A stretch of DNA of 64,000 bases from SIG440 sp045591095. GTDB taxonomy: Bacteria > Bacillota > Clostridia > Monoglobales > Monoglobaceae. The notes under the pieces were generated by a model. The model saw only the letters and a list, made by a program, of their open reading frames with translations, searched no databases and had not been told where the DNA came from. Location: positions 1-64,000 of the forward strand of contig JAZNSF010000027.1 in NCBI GenBank assembly GCA_045591095.1. The letters run 5' to 3'. Below, piece after piece: positions 7,833-16,011 of this stretch. The position numbers and the translations under genes are program-made. Each line of letters begins with the position of its first letter. Position 1 is the first letter of the stretch.

Positions 7833-8882
7833 ATGGTGAAGTTTAAAAAAAGTTTCGCTCTTTTTTGGGCGATTTTTTTTGTTTTTTCATTTACCGCCAG
7901 TAGCGAGGTAGCTGAAAATCATAATTATATTCCCACGTCCGTAAGCGCAGTTTCACAAAAGATGCTCATTCCTGATGGAAGATGCGTGGGCGTTATGCTT
8001 TCCACCAAGGGAGTATTGGTTGTAGACTTTTTGGATATAGAAGCCATGGACGGGAAGCATCCGTCCCCCGCAAAAGCTGCGGGGCTAAAATCGGGCGACC
8101 TTATACAAAAATTGGAAGGCAAAAAAATTTCAAGCGTGGACGAACTTTTGCATGAGGTCACTTCTTTGGAGGGCAAAAAATTTTCATTTACCATAAATCG
8201 TAAGGGAAAAATCATGGACGTGCTGATTGAACCAAAAAAGTCAAAAGAGGATGGCAAGCTGAAAATCGGGGCATGGGTAAAAGACGCCGCATCAGGAATT
8301 GGGACACTGACATTTTTTGACCCCGACACCAAAAAGTTTGCAGCCCTTGGTCACGGAATCTCTGACCCCGAAACAGGCGAAGTTCTTTCGATTGAAGATG
8401 GCAACATACTGCCCGCCGACATAGTTTCGGTCAACAAAGGGGAACGTGGCTCGCCCGGCGAGTTAAACGGAATTTTCAAGGAAAATGCTGATATTCTTGG
8501 TCAGATAACCAAGAACGGAACCTCGGGAATTTCGGGCAATGCAACAAATTTTTTTAGTGTCCTTGGAAGTCCTATTCCCATATGCAACCGAAATGACGTA
8601 ATTTTGGGCGAAGCAAAAATCCTTTCTACGGTTTCGGGGAATCAGCCTCAGGAATTCAGTATAAAAATAATAAAGCTGATGCCAAAGGTTATATCCCATC
8701 AAAAAGGTATGGTAATCGAAATAACAGACGCCCGACTTTTAGAAAAAACAGGCGGTATTGTGCAGGGAATGAGCGGTTCACCCATTATCCAAAATGGTAA
8801 GCTGGTTGGAGCCGTTACGCATGTTTTTGTGAATGATCCAAGCAAAGGTTATGCTATATTTATCGAGGATATGCTAACGTAA
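7833..8882 (+). CDS. spoIVB: SpoIVB peptidase (S55)
   Basis: Forespore-secreted serine protease that crosses the inner forespore membrane and triggers pro-SigmaK processing. The 349-residue protein has an N-terminal membrane anchor (about 7-25), a PDZ domain (about 50-130, with AAGLKSGDLIQKLEGK) and an S55 domain. The catalytic His is at about 174 in AALGHGIS, and Ser at about 314 in GMSGSPI. GAAAGGAGG precedes the ATG closely; GTG as the next codon but one is an alternative start. In many Bacillota spoIVB lies directly beside spo0A; here murT-gatD and two small genes lie between them and the orientation is divergent. Confidence 0.96.
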   Translation: MVKFKKSFALFWAIFFVFSFTASSEVAENHNYIPTSVSAVSQKMLIPDGRCVGVMLSTKGVLVVDFLDIEAMDGKHPSPAKAAGLKSGDLIQKLEGKKISSVDELLHEVTSLEGKKFSFTINRKGKIMDVLIEPKKSKEDGKLKIGAWVKDAASGIGTLTFFDPDTKKFAALGHGISDPETGEVLSIEDGNILPADIVSVNKGERGSPGELNGIFKENADILGQITKNGTSGISGNATNFFSVLGSPIPICNRNDVILGEAKILSTVSGNQPQEFSIKIIKLMPKVISHQKGMVIEITDARLLEKTGGIVQGMSGSPIIQNGKLVGAVTHVFVNDPSKGYAIFIEDMLT

Positions 8883-8888
8883 AAATGC

Positions 8889-8921
8889 AAACAAGCTCTG
8901 GAAAATTTCCGGAGCTTGTTT
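8889..8921. terminator. Terminator between spoIVB and cysK
   Basis: Stem of 13 bp (8889-8901 with 8909-8921, one G-T pair), 7-nt loop. It serves spoIVB on plus and the NSS-cysK unit on minus. Confidence 0.8.
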
Positions 8922-8926
8922 ACTAT

Positions 8927-9853
8927 TTAAAATAAATCAGTGGACAAATATCTGTCGCCGGTATCAGGAAGAAGTACAAGAATGGTTTTGCCTTTATTTT
9001 CTTTTTTTCTTGCAAGTTTCACCGCTGCCGAAAGTGCCGCGCCTGACGAAATCCCAACAAGTATGCCTTCTTTTTTTGCCATCAGCCGAGCGCACTCAAA
9101 AGCATCCTCCTCGCAAATTGGCATAACTTCGTCAAAAATCTGAGTATCCAAAACCTCAGGGACAAATCCCGCGCCTATACCCTGAAGTCCATGGCTTCCT
9201 GCATTTCCTCCTGACAATATAGGCGATTTTTCTGGTTCAACCGCAACGATTTTTATATCAGGATTTTTTGACTTAAGGTACCGACCAACACCGGTAATTG
9301 TACCGCCTGTACCTACACCTGCTACAAATATGTCGATTTTGCCGTCTGTATCCTCAAAAATTTCGGGGCCGGTAGTATCAAAATGCGCCGCCGCATTTGA
9401 CGGATTTTCGAACTGCGCCGGTATAAAACTACCCGGTATACTCTTTGAAATTTCCTCGGCTTTTTCTATGGCACCTGTCATACCTTTTTTGCCGTCAGTA
9501 AGCACGAGCTCCACCCCATATGCACGCATAATTTTCTGGCGCTCAATTGACATAGTCTCGGGCATAACAATTATCAGCCTATAACCCCTTACTGACGCTA
9601 TCATAGCAAGTCCAATCCCGGTATTTCCAGAGGTCGGTTCAATAATTGTTGCGCCGGGTTTTAATCGTCCATCCTTTTCGGCATCTTCCACCATTTTAAG
9701 TGCCGCTCTGTCCTTTACGGACCCCGCCGGATTAAAGTATTCAAGCTTTACTAAAATATCCGCATAAAACCCAAGCTCTTTTTTTATATTCCTAATCTCC
9801 AAAATCGGAGTCTTACCTATCAGCTCTTGGGCTGATTTATATATCTTTGACAC
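8927..9853 (-). CDS. cysK: Cysteine synthase A (O-acetylserine sulfhydrylase)
   Basis: PLP enzyme that makes cysteine from O-acetylserine and sulfide. It shows the PLP-lysine motif NPAGSVKDRAA near residue 42, the substrate loop EPTSGNTGIG near 67-76, and the phosphate-binding GTGGTITG near 175. The GTG at 9853 follows GGAGTGG with 7-nt spacing and gives 308 residues, the standard length; longer in-frame extension is unlikely to be translated. It is the last gene of an NSS transporter-phosphoribosyltransferase-cysK run, 47 nt after the previous gene. Confidence 0.94.
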   Translation of the reverse strand: MSKIYKSAQELIGKTPILEIRNIKKELGFYADILVKLEYFNPAGSVKDRAALKMVEDAEKDGRLKPGATIIEPTSGNTGIGLAMIASVRGYRLIIVMPETMSIERQKIMRAYGVELVLTDGKKGMTGAIEKAEEISKSIPGSFIPAQFENPSNAAAHFDTTGPEIFEDTDGKIDIFVAGVGTGGTITGVGRYLKSKNPDIKIVAVEPEKSPILSGGNAGSHGLQGIGAGFVPEVLDTQIFDEVMPICEEDAFECARLMAKKEGILVGISSGAALSAAVKLARKKENKGKTILVLLPDTGDRYLSTDLF

Positions 9854-9900
9854 AAAACCACTCCGTTTTTTGTATGTTATATGGCTAGTATGTACTCTTA

Positions 9901-10461
9901 CTATTCGATTATACTCCCGTCTGCACAAAATACCGGCAGCTTTTCAAGATAGATAATATCTTCCCTATCTGCAGCATCTCCCTCTGCCAAAACCGCCATT
10001 TTGCCTACAATATTGCCACCCACCTCTTTCACAAGTGTCTCCAGCGCTTTAAGCGATTCACCTGTACTGATTACATCATCTACAATCAAAACGCGCTTTC
10101 CACGCATAGCATCAGCTTCTTTTTTGCCAATGCATAATGTCTGTGTATGCTGCGTGGTAATTGAATCCACCTTGGTAGTGATTATATCCTGCATATACAC
10201 TTTGGGACCCTTACGTGCAACAACATAATAGTTGTGCCCTGCCTGGCGTGCCATTTCATAAAGAAGCGGTATACCCTTTGACTCGGCAGTAATCATTACA
10301 TCAAATTCGGGTGCTTTTTTAAGAAGCGCCTCTGCCGCTTTCTCGGTAATTTCTACATCACCAAACATAACAAATCCGGCAATATAAAGGTCATTCGAAA
10401 CCTTGCAAAGCGGTAAATCTCTCTTTACGCCGGCAATTTCCATGGTATAAGCTTTTTTCAT
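9901..10461 (-). CDS. Purine-type phosphoribosyltransferase
   Basis: The 186-residue protein is a type I phosphoribosyltransferase of the adenine PRTase/PurR-like group. The PRPP-binding loop is VLIVDDVISTGES near residue 123, and the flexible region YYVVARKGPKVYMQDI fits purine PRTases. It lacks the Xpt signature, and adenine or a related base is the likely substrate, but this cannot be proved from the motif alone. It starts at an ATG with GGAGAGAG upstream, 15 nt after the NSS transporter gene. Confidence 0.8.
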   Translation of the reverse strand: MKKAYTMEIAGVKRDLPLCKVSNDLYIAGFVMFGDVEITEKAAEALLKKAPEFDVMITAESKGIPLLYEMARQAGHNYYVVARKGPKVYMQDIITTKVDSITTQHTQTLCIGKKEADAMRGKRVLIVDDVISTGESLKALETLVKEVGGNIVGKMAVLAEGDAADREDIIYLEKLPVFCADGSIIE

Positions 10462-10476
10462 TTTATACTCTCTCCT

Positions 10477-11829
10477 TTAAATATCAATTACTCCTATTGC
10501 ATCAAGAACTGACGACACAAGAATTAAAACAATGCAAACAGGGGCAATATATTTGATTACAGCATTAAAAAGTGCCTTAAGTCTAAACTTCCCGCTAAGT
10601 TCCACTTCGTCAATAACCGTCTGAGTCTTAACAACATACCCAACAAATATAGAGGTAATCAGTGCAACAATAGGCATAATCACGCTGTTACTGATAAAGT
10701 CAAAGAATGTAAGGAAGTCCATGCCGATAATCTTTACATCTGCCCAAACACCATTAGCAAGTGACGATGGAATGCCCAAGACAAGCGATATAGCAATAAC
10801 TACCAGACAAGCCTTAAGGCGGCTTAGGTTAAATTTGTCTCTGATATTTGATACCACTGTTTCCATAAGCGAAATCGACGATGTTAGTGCTGCAAAGAGA
10901 ACAAGAACAAAAAACAGTGTTCCGACAATTGCTCCACCTGTCATGCTTTCAAACACCTTGGGAAGAGTAACAAGCATAAGGCCGGGGCCCTGGCCCAAAG
11001 CACTTTCGTTACCGCCCGAAAAAGCAAATACTGCCGGGATAATCATAAGGCCTGCAAGAAAGGCAATTCCTGTATCAAAGATTTCAATCTGGTGCACAGA
11101 CGACTCAAGATTTACATCTTTTTTCATGTACGAGCCATATGTAATCATAATACCCATAGCAATCGACATCGAGTAGAAAAGCTGGCCCATAGCCGAGAGG
11201 ACAGTTGTAACCGAGAACTTGCTAAAATCAGGCAGTATATAATAAAGAAGTCCGTCCATAGCACCAGGCAAAAACAGTGTGTAGCCTGCAATAAATATCG
11301 AAAGAACAACTAATATCGGCATCAGTATCTTGCTGACCTCGATACCCTTTTCAACGCCACAAAGCACAACAACTGCGGTCAGTCCAAGATATATCGAAAA
11401 CCACAGAAGCGGTTCAAAAGGCTTTCCTATGAAGCTTCCAAAAAATGTGTCTGTCGCCAAAATGGCCGAGTGACCTGCTGCAAATGCAGCAAAATACTTG
11501 GTTACCCAGCCGCCAATAACACAATAATACGGCAAAATTATCATAGGGACAATAGCCGCAATATACCCTAAAAATGCATACTTTGAGCAAAGCTTTTTAA
11601 AAGCACCTACTGCACTAAGGCTTGTCTTTCGCCCAATCGAAATTTCGGCAACCAAAAGCGAAAATCCAAACGTAACCGATAAAATCAAATAAACAAGCAA
11701 AAATATTCCCCCACCATATTTTGCTGCAAGGTACGGAAATCTCCATATATTTCCAAGGCCTACCGCAGAGCCTGCTGCCGCTAGCACAAAGCCCAGCTTT
11801 CCGGTAAAATTACTTCTTTTAGTCTCCAT
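10477..11829 (-). CDS. Sodium-dependent transporter, NSS/SNF family
   Basis: A membrane protein of 450 residues of the neurotransmitter:sodium symporter family (LeuT/MhsT fold). The first segment carries the diagnostic FVLAAAGSAVGLGNIWRFPY (unwound TM1, Na+ site). About eleven to twelve hydrophobic segments follow. Bacterial members import amino acids, commonly Trp, Tyr or Leu; the substrate cannot be assigned here. Start at ATG 11829 with GGAGG five nt upstream. It leads an operon with a phosphoribosyltransferase and cysK behind a TTGATT-17-TATACT promoter. Confidence 0.92.
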   Translation of the reverse strand: METKRSNFTGKLGFVLAAAGSAVGLGNIWRFPYLAAKYGGGIFLLVYLILSVTFGFSLLVAEISIGRKTSLSAVGAFKKLCSKYAFLGYIAAIVPMIILPYYCVIGGWVTKYFAAFAAGHSAILATDTFFGSFIGKPFEPLLWFSIYLGLTAVVVLCGVEKGIEVSKILMPILVVLSIFIAGYTLFLPGAMDGLLYYILPDFSKFSVTTVLSAMGQLFYSMSIAMGIMITYGSYMKKDVNLESSVHQIEIFDTGIAFLAGLMIIPAVFAFSGGNESALGQGPGLMLVTLPKVFESMTGGAIVGTLFFVLVLFAALTSSISLMETVVSNIRDKFNLSRLKACLVVIAISLVLGIPSSLANGVWADVKIIGMDFLTFFDFISNSVIMPIVALITSIFVGYVVKTQTVIDEVELSGKFRLKALFNAVIKYIAPVCIVLILVSSVLDAIGVIDI

Positions 11830-11863
11830 ATTTTCCTCCGTCATTTTATAAAAATATAATATA

Positions 11864-11892
11864 AGTATATCATAACTTACCTTTAAAATCAA
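11864..11892 (-). promoter_or_regulatory. SigA-type promoter for the NSS transporter operon
   Basis: Minus-strand TTGATT-17-TATACT, 35 bp upstream of the start codon. Confidence 0.6.
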
Positions 11893-11930
11893 CCCAAAAT
11901 AAACAGTTTTTGGTAAATCTGCCTCTGCCT

Positions 11931-11959
11931 TTGACTTTTATTAAAATCTGTAGTATACT
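11931..11959 (+). promoter_or_regulatory. SigA-type promoter for the Dabb gene
   Basis: TTGACT-17-TATACT, 32 bp upstream of the start codon. Confidence 0.65.
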
Positions 11960-11991
11960 ATGTTTTAGCAAAATAAAAAGGAGATATGAAA

Positions 11992-12291
11992 ATGGTCAGA
12001 CATGTTATAATATGGAGTTTTAAAGACGAATATACGAATGAACAAAAATTAGAATTTGCTGCAAAAATAAAGACAGGGCTTGAGGGCCTTATGGGAAAAA
12101 TTGATGGACTTTGCGAGATTAAAGTCTTTACCACTCCTCTTGACTCATCAAACGGAGATTTAATGCTTGACTCTAGCTTTGAAAACGAAGATGCTCTCAA
12201 AGCTTATCAAAAAAATCCCGACCATCTGGCCGTCGCAACGTTTGTCCGTTCAGTTGTGGACGCTCGCAAATGCTTTGACTTTGAAGTATAA
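11992..12291 (+). CDS. Dabb family (stress-responsive alpha/beta barrel) protein
   Basis: A 99-residue ferredoxin-like protein with the Dabb pattern: N-terminal MVRHVIIWSFKD, a central helix EFAAKIKTGLEGL, DLMLDSSFENEDALKAYQKNPDH and a C-terminal barrel strand. Family members are small dimeric barrels with diverse or unknown roles. The start at 11992 sits 8 nt from AAGGAG; the ATG at 11986 is only 2 nt away and less likely. It is monocistronic, with its own promoter and terminator. Confidence 0.85.
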   Translation: MVRHVIIWSFKDEYTNEQKLEFAAKIKTGLEGLMGKIDGLCEIKVFTTPLDSSNGDLMLDSSFENEDALKAYQKNPDHLAVATFVRSVVDARKCFDFEV

Positions 12292-12303
12292 TTTTTTACA
12301 CAC

Positions 12304-12329
12304 AAAAAGCTCCCTGATGGGAGCTTTTT
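12304..12329. terminator. Bidirectional terminator between Dabb gene and the CotH cassette
   Basis: Eleven-bp stem AAAAAGCTCCC/GGGAGCTTTTT with TGAT loop; T-run on both readings. Confidence 0.9.
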
Positions 12330-12339
12330 TGATTTTGCC

Positions 12340-12966
12340 TTAGTAATTTTTCTTCTTGTAAAATACTACAAATACAAATGCCAAAGCAAGAAGTATGACA
12401 GCTATAATAGGTGTTTGATATTCTTTCAAAAATCCCATAAATGTCATCGGCGTACTTTCTGCTACTGAACCATTCTGCCCTGGCATCATTCCTCCAAATC
12501 CATCCATACCACCCATGCCGTTCCTGCCGTTTTGGGGCATTTCAAAACTTTTATCTGAAGCAGTTTCACCGCTTTCACTTACTTTTGTTTCTCCATTTTC
12601 TTTTTGAGCGGTATCGCCTTGTGTGGTAGCTCCTACATTTGGCTGTTGTACTACCTCGCCTCTTGAAAAGTTGGGCATATCTCCATTAAATTCTGCCGGC
12701 ACTTCGCCATCAGGTCTTTGAGGCATCTCGCCATTTGACGGCATCTTAGGTCTTTCAGTGCCTGACGGCATCTGGGGCCTTTCGCCACTTGGATGACGCA
12801 TGCCTCCCATACCGCTTCTTCCGCCTTGAACCCTAGCATCTTGTGGCATTGATTGCTCTGCTGCCACATCCGCGCCTTGGTCTTTTTGTGCATTTTCTGC
12901 ACTAACAAAGACAGAAAACGCTGTAATTATCATACATAACACGCATAGCACTATTCTTTTTATCAT
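12340..12966 (-). CDS. Secreted Met/Pro/Gly-rich protein with C-terminal membrane anchor
   Basis: A 208-residue protein I do not recognise. It has an N-terminal signal peptide (about 1-23), a long low-complexity ectodomain with degenerate repeats around [P]-x-MPS-[GN] and GE[MV]P (about 55-110) and NGRNGMGGMDGFGGM (about 145-160), then a single TM helix near 180-200 followed by KKKNY. It starts 2 nt after cotH. Ser/Thr/Tyr and basic residues in a disordered ectodomain make it a plausible CotH substrate, by analogy to CotB/CotG of B. subtilis. That role is inference. Confidence 0.75.
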   Translation of the reverse strand: MIKRIVLCVLCMIITAFSVFVSAENAQKDQGADVAAEQSMPQDARVQGGRSGMGGMRHPSGERPQMPSGTERPKMPSNGEMPQRPDGEVPAEFNGDMPNFSRGEVVQQPNVGATTQGDTAQKENGETKVSESGETASDKSFEMPQNGRNGMGGMDGFGGMMPGQNGSVAESTPMTFMGFLKEYQTPIIAVILLALAFVFVVFYKKKNY

Positions 12967-12968
12967 CT

Positions 12969-14483
12969 CTATGTTCCTCCTTTGTTCCTCTGCTGTTTTC
13001 CAAATTGCTTGCCGCCTTCGCCCTTGTTGCCGCCAAAACCGCCACGAACGCCACCCATGCCGAGATTATGCATAGACCCAAGTGCAGAAATTTCAACCGT
13101 TGATGCATCAATTAGACTAGACGAATCATTTCGCTGTTCTTCAAGAGTTGACGGAATACTTCCGTCAAGCTGACCCTTTACACTTTCAGCGCGCAATTTT
13201 ATAACCTCATAAAGAACCTGAGTTCCCTTATTATATTCATCAATCGTATACATAACAGTTGGGTCACTTTTGACAAGCTCGTCAATCTGGCCTTTTATCC
13301 TTGTGTACGTTTTGTCAAATTCACCGCCAAGCACATATTCTTCTATAAGTTTTCGGTAATACTCGTGATACTTTTCTTTATATTCCTCATTTTCCAAAAG
13401 CGCATCAAAAAACTGTGTTGCAGAGAAGGGCGAATCTATCGGGTCATTTATCACGCTGGTCGCGTTATTTCCATTCATACCGCCAAAAGCAAGGTTGTAG
13501 TCCCAGGGGATAATGTTCAGCCTGCCGCCCGACTCATATAGATAGTAGTTGTGCGCCATATTGCCGCTTAAGCTGTCGTCATTTACCGAGAACGAGTGTG
13601 CCGCCATATATTTAAGCACATTATCAACATCCAAATACCTTGTCAGATTTTCGCCCGAATGAATGTTTTTGAGTGCCTCTACTACTCTTTTGTGGTCATT
13701 TTTTGAGCTGTCGTTGACCTCGCCATCCCAAATGGCAGAGTAGCTGTCAAGGTTATCATCCGAGTAGTTTAAGTTCGCTCCACCGCCACGGCGGCCGCCA
13801 AAAAAGCTGTTGCCGCTTTTTGTAACTTCTTTATCACGGTTGCCCATATTCATGCTGTCAGGCTTATAAAGATACCCCTGTTCTGTACCAAAATTGCGCA
13901 TCATAAAGCTGTCTTCGACCGCCTCAAGTGCAAGATACACTCCCCAATATTCGCCATTTACCGAAATTTCGGCATAGTTATATAAAGGCGCATCTGCACC
14001 AAGATACGAATACATATCATAGATAATAGCTTCCTTCATATTTGTAGTGTCTGCATAACCGTTATTAAGCGCCAGTTTATCAAGGCCATAACAGTTTTGG
14101 CTTTCTACATACTGGTCAAATTCCAGTTTAAAGCTGTATCTGTTGTTGTCAGGGTCGCTTGCAATTGACGAAAGACTGGTGTTACCTTTTGGTCTTATTC
14201 CCACCTGATAAAAAGTTTTGCCGTTTACCACGACATCACATTTATAGTAAGTCTCGCTCCTTGCATTCTCTAGCATTTCGTCCCACTTTTCGCTATCCAT
14301 TTGGATATCAAGACTTATAGTTTTGCTTTTGTCAAATAGCTCTGTCTCGTATTCCATTTTATAGCCTTCCGACCCAATCAAACCTTTAATTTGCTCAGAA
14401 AAAATCATCGCAGAAAGGCATAGCAGTATGGTCAGCGAAACCAGAGCTATTGCAATTTTTGTAATATGTTTGTTCGCAATCAT
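12969..14483 (-). CDS. CotH-family atypical protein kinase, membrane-anchored
   Basis: The 504-residue protein has an N-terminal TM helix (about 9-29), then a CotH domain. Visible family motifs are RYSFKLEF near 115, EISVNGEYWGVYLALEAVEDSF, EGYLYKPDS near 204, a SVNDDSLSGNMAHNYYLYE segment near 300, and the metal-binding WDYNLAFGG (Asp about 328). B. subtilis CotH is an atypical kinase of coat proteins. The C-terminal ~25 residues are Gly-rich (GGVRGGFGG), similar in composition to the downstream secreted protein. It sits in a cassette with polyphosphate polymerase and DUF4956 genes, so its role may be in the vegetative envelope, not the coat. Confidence 0.92.
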   Translation of the reverse strand: MIANKHITKIAIALVSLTILLCLSAMIFSEQIKGLIGSEGYKMEYETELFDKSKTISLDIQMDSEKWDEMLENARSETYYKCDVVVNGKTFYQVGIRPKGNTSLSSIASDPDNNRYSFKLEFDQYVESQNCYGLDKLALNNGYADTTNMKEAIIYDMYSYLGADAPLYNYAEISVNGEYWGVYLALEAVEDSFMMRNFGTEQGYLYKPDSMNMGNRDKEVTKSGNSFFGGRRGGGANLNYSDDNLDSYSAIWDGEVNDSSKNDHKRVVEALKNIHSGENLTRYLDVDNVLKYMAAHSFSVNDDSLSGNMAHNYYLYESGGRLNIIPWDYNLAFGGMNGNNATSVINDPIDSPFSATQFFDALLENEEYKEKYHEYYRKLIEEYVLGGEFDKTYTRIKGQIDELVKSDPTVMYTIDEYNKGTQVLYEVIKLRAESVKGQLDGSIPSTLEEQRNDSSSLIDASTVEISALGSMHNLGMGGVRGGFGGNKGEGGKQFGKQQRNKGGT

Positions 14484-14494
14484 AACATTCCTCT

Positions 14495-15166
14495 TTATGA
14501 CATATATTCGCCGTTATATGTTACCAAAACCGCATTGGAAACTCCCTCAAGCGAAAGAAGCTTATTCATAAATTCGGTATTATCGTCCTTAATACGGATT
14601 TCGTAAGTAAGTTCAATTCCCATTTTGTTTACAGATTTTGACTTTAATATACTCTTCTTTGCTTCTCCGCCGATAAGCGCGGCTGTTTCTTTTTCGTTTT
14701 CGTCATTTTCACAGTTAACGACCAGAATGTATGGCGTTTCGCCAATCTTTCTTGTAGAAAAAATTACAATCATCACACCAATAATAACCGAACCAATTAT
14801 CGCAAGAGCAATAAGTCCTGCGCCAAGTACTATACCTACAGCAATTGCCCAAAAAAGGAATGCAATATCCATAGGTTCTTTGATTGCAGTTCTGAAACGT
14901 ACAATTGACAATGCACCAACCATACCAAGTGAAAGAACAACGTTTGAAGTAACCGCTATAATCACAAGGCTTGTAATCATCGAAAGTGCAATCAGCGAAA
15001 CGCCGAATGAGTCTGAGTACATTATGCCAGAATAAGTCTTTTTGTAAATTATAAAGATAAATAATCCCAAAACAAACGCAAGACCAAGCGCCAAGAGCAC
15101 GTCAACTACCGAAAACGAATTGATATTGTTTAAAAAACCTGATTTAAATACATCACTAAAAGTCAT
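14495..15166 (-). CDS. DUF4956 family membrane protein
   Basis: A 223-residue protein with four predicted TM segments (about 17-40, 53-75, 98-118, 120-140) and a cytoplasmic C-terminal domain of about 80 residues. The conserved motif GALSIVRFRTAIKEPMDIAFLFW between segments is typical of DUF4956. The family has no established biochemical role that I know of; it recurs next to VTC and CotH genes. The ATG at 15166 follows AAAGGA; an upstream ATG lies within the same frame without a better site. Confidence 0.85.
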   Translation of the reverse strand: MTFSDVFKSGFLNNINSFSVVDVLLALGLAFVLGLFIFIIYKKTYSGIMYSDSFGVSLIALSMITSLVIIAVTSNVVLSLGMVGALSIVRFRTAIKEPMDIAFLFWAIAVGIVLGAGLIALAIIGSVIIGVMIVIFSTRKIGETPYILVVNCENDENEKETAALIGGEAKKSILKSKSVNKMGIELTYEIRIKDDNTEFMNKLLSLEGVSNAVLVTYNGEYMS

Positions 15167-15210
15167 AATTTTTTCCTTTCGTATCAAGCGGTTTCAGCCG
15201 CCATTTTTTA

Positions 15211-15879
15211 TTAAAATCTTACCGCAGCATATTTAGAAAACGCCGCTGATTTTCTTCCACTTTTTAACTGGACCATATCCCGTACAATTTGGGGGAGGTA
15301 TTCGTCCCATTTTACCTCTAAAATTGAAGTATTATTAAGCTTTGTAAACTGAAGGTCGGGGTTTAGAAATTCCTTTATGTTGTAGCTACCACAAATATCA
15401 GTATCAATTGTTATGCGGACATTTCCCAACGGATGAACAAAGCATTCCCTTTTGTATGCAACAATGCATTTTGGGCGAAGCAGCTGATACTTCATTTTTG
15501 CGTAAAGCTCGCGAAGGAGTATCCTCTCGCTTTCAATCATAAAGCCAATGTCGCCGTCAATAATCTTTTGACACTCTTCGGCCGTTATCCGTGCGCTTTC
15601 TTTACTACACATACCGTTTATTTTGCTCTTTTTTTCCAGCCTTATAAACGTGGTGTCGCCACCATAAAAGCGAATGCGAAATTTCTCTCGCCTGTCTACG
15701 CCATAAATTTTTTCCCTTAGTGCTTTGTCCATGTAGTTGTCAAAATATAAGCTCTTTACAAAGTATGTTCCGTCATCTCCTGCGTTTTCATCGTGCAGCA
15801 TTACGGCCCCAAGCCTCGTTTTAAGCTGTATTATGTCTGAAAGATTTATCTGATGTTTATATTCATGACGAAGTTTCAT
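15211..15879 (-). CDS. VTC-domain polyphosphate polymerase
   Basis: A 222-residue single-domain protein with the VTC/triphosphate-tunnel fold seen in yeast Vtc4, which polymerises phosphate from ATP. Tunnel residues are visible: RHEYKHQIN at the N-terminus, SLYFDN, REKFRIRFYGG, RLEKKSK, VAYKRECF, RITIDTDI and ILEVKWDEYLP, giving the alternating Lys/Arg/Glu pattern. No SPX or membrane domain is attached. The neighbouring DUF4956 protein could supply the membrane part. First gene of the cassette, preceded by GAGGTGAATAG and a promoter with 11-bp repeats. Confidence 0.88.
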   Translation of the reverse strand: MKLRHEYKHQINLSDIIQLKTRLGAVMLHDENAGDDGTYFVKSLYFDNYMDKALREKIYGVDRREKFRIRFYGGDTTFIRLEKKSKINGMCSKESARITAEECQKIIDGDIGFMIESERILLRELYAKMKYQLLRPKCIVAYKRECFVHPLGNVRITIDTDICGSYNIKEFLNPDLQFTKLNNTSILEVKWDEYLPQIVRDMVQLKSGRKSAAFSKYAAVRF

Positions 15880-15912
15880 CTATTCACCTCTTTTCCTCCA
15901 TCTTACAATTTT

Positions 15913-15940
15913 ATTTTACAGAGTAAATGTTAACTATCAA
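15913..15940 (-). promoter_or_regulatory. Promoter of the polyphosphate polymerase-CotH cassette
   Basis: Minus-strand TTGATA-16-TAAAAT, about 35 bp upstream of the first gene. The suboptimal -35 overlaps a repeat array, which would fit an activated promoter. Confidence 0.45.
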
Positions 15941-15966
15941 TTAACAGACGTTTAATAAAGCTTAAA
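15923..15966 (-). promoter_or_regulatory. Pho-box-like direct repeat array
   Basis: Four hexamers begin exactly 11 bp apart on the minus strand: TTTAAG (15966), TTAAAC (15955), TTAATT (15944), TTAACA (15933). PhoP of B. subtilis binds TT(A/T/C)ACA repeats with ~5-bp gaps just upstream of the -10. The last copy is perfect; the others match 4-5 of 6. An overlapping inverted repeat TGTTAA...TTAACA (15928-15946) is an alternative operator. Confidence 0.35.
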
Positions 15967-15977
15967 TTTTACATCAA

Positions 15978-16005
15978 AAAAAGCGGCATATAAATACCGC
16001 TTTTT
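15978..16005 (-). terminator. Terminator of the yybS-to-wecB gene run
   Basis: Nine-bp stem AAAAAGCGG/CCGCTTTTT with a 10-nt loop, followed on the minus strand by seven T. Confidence 0.85.
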
Positions 16006-16011
16006 AGATAA

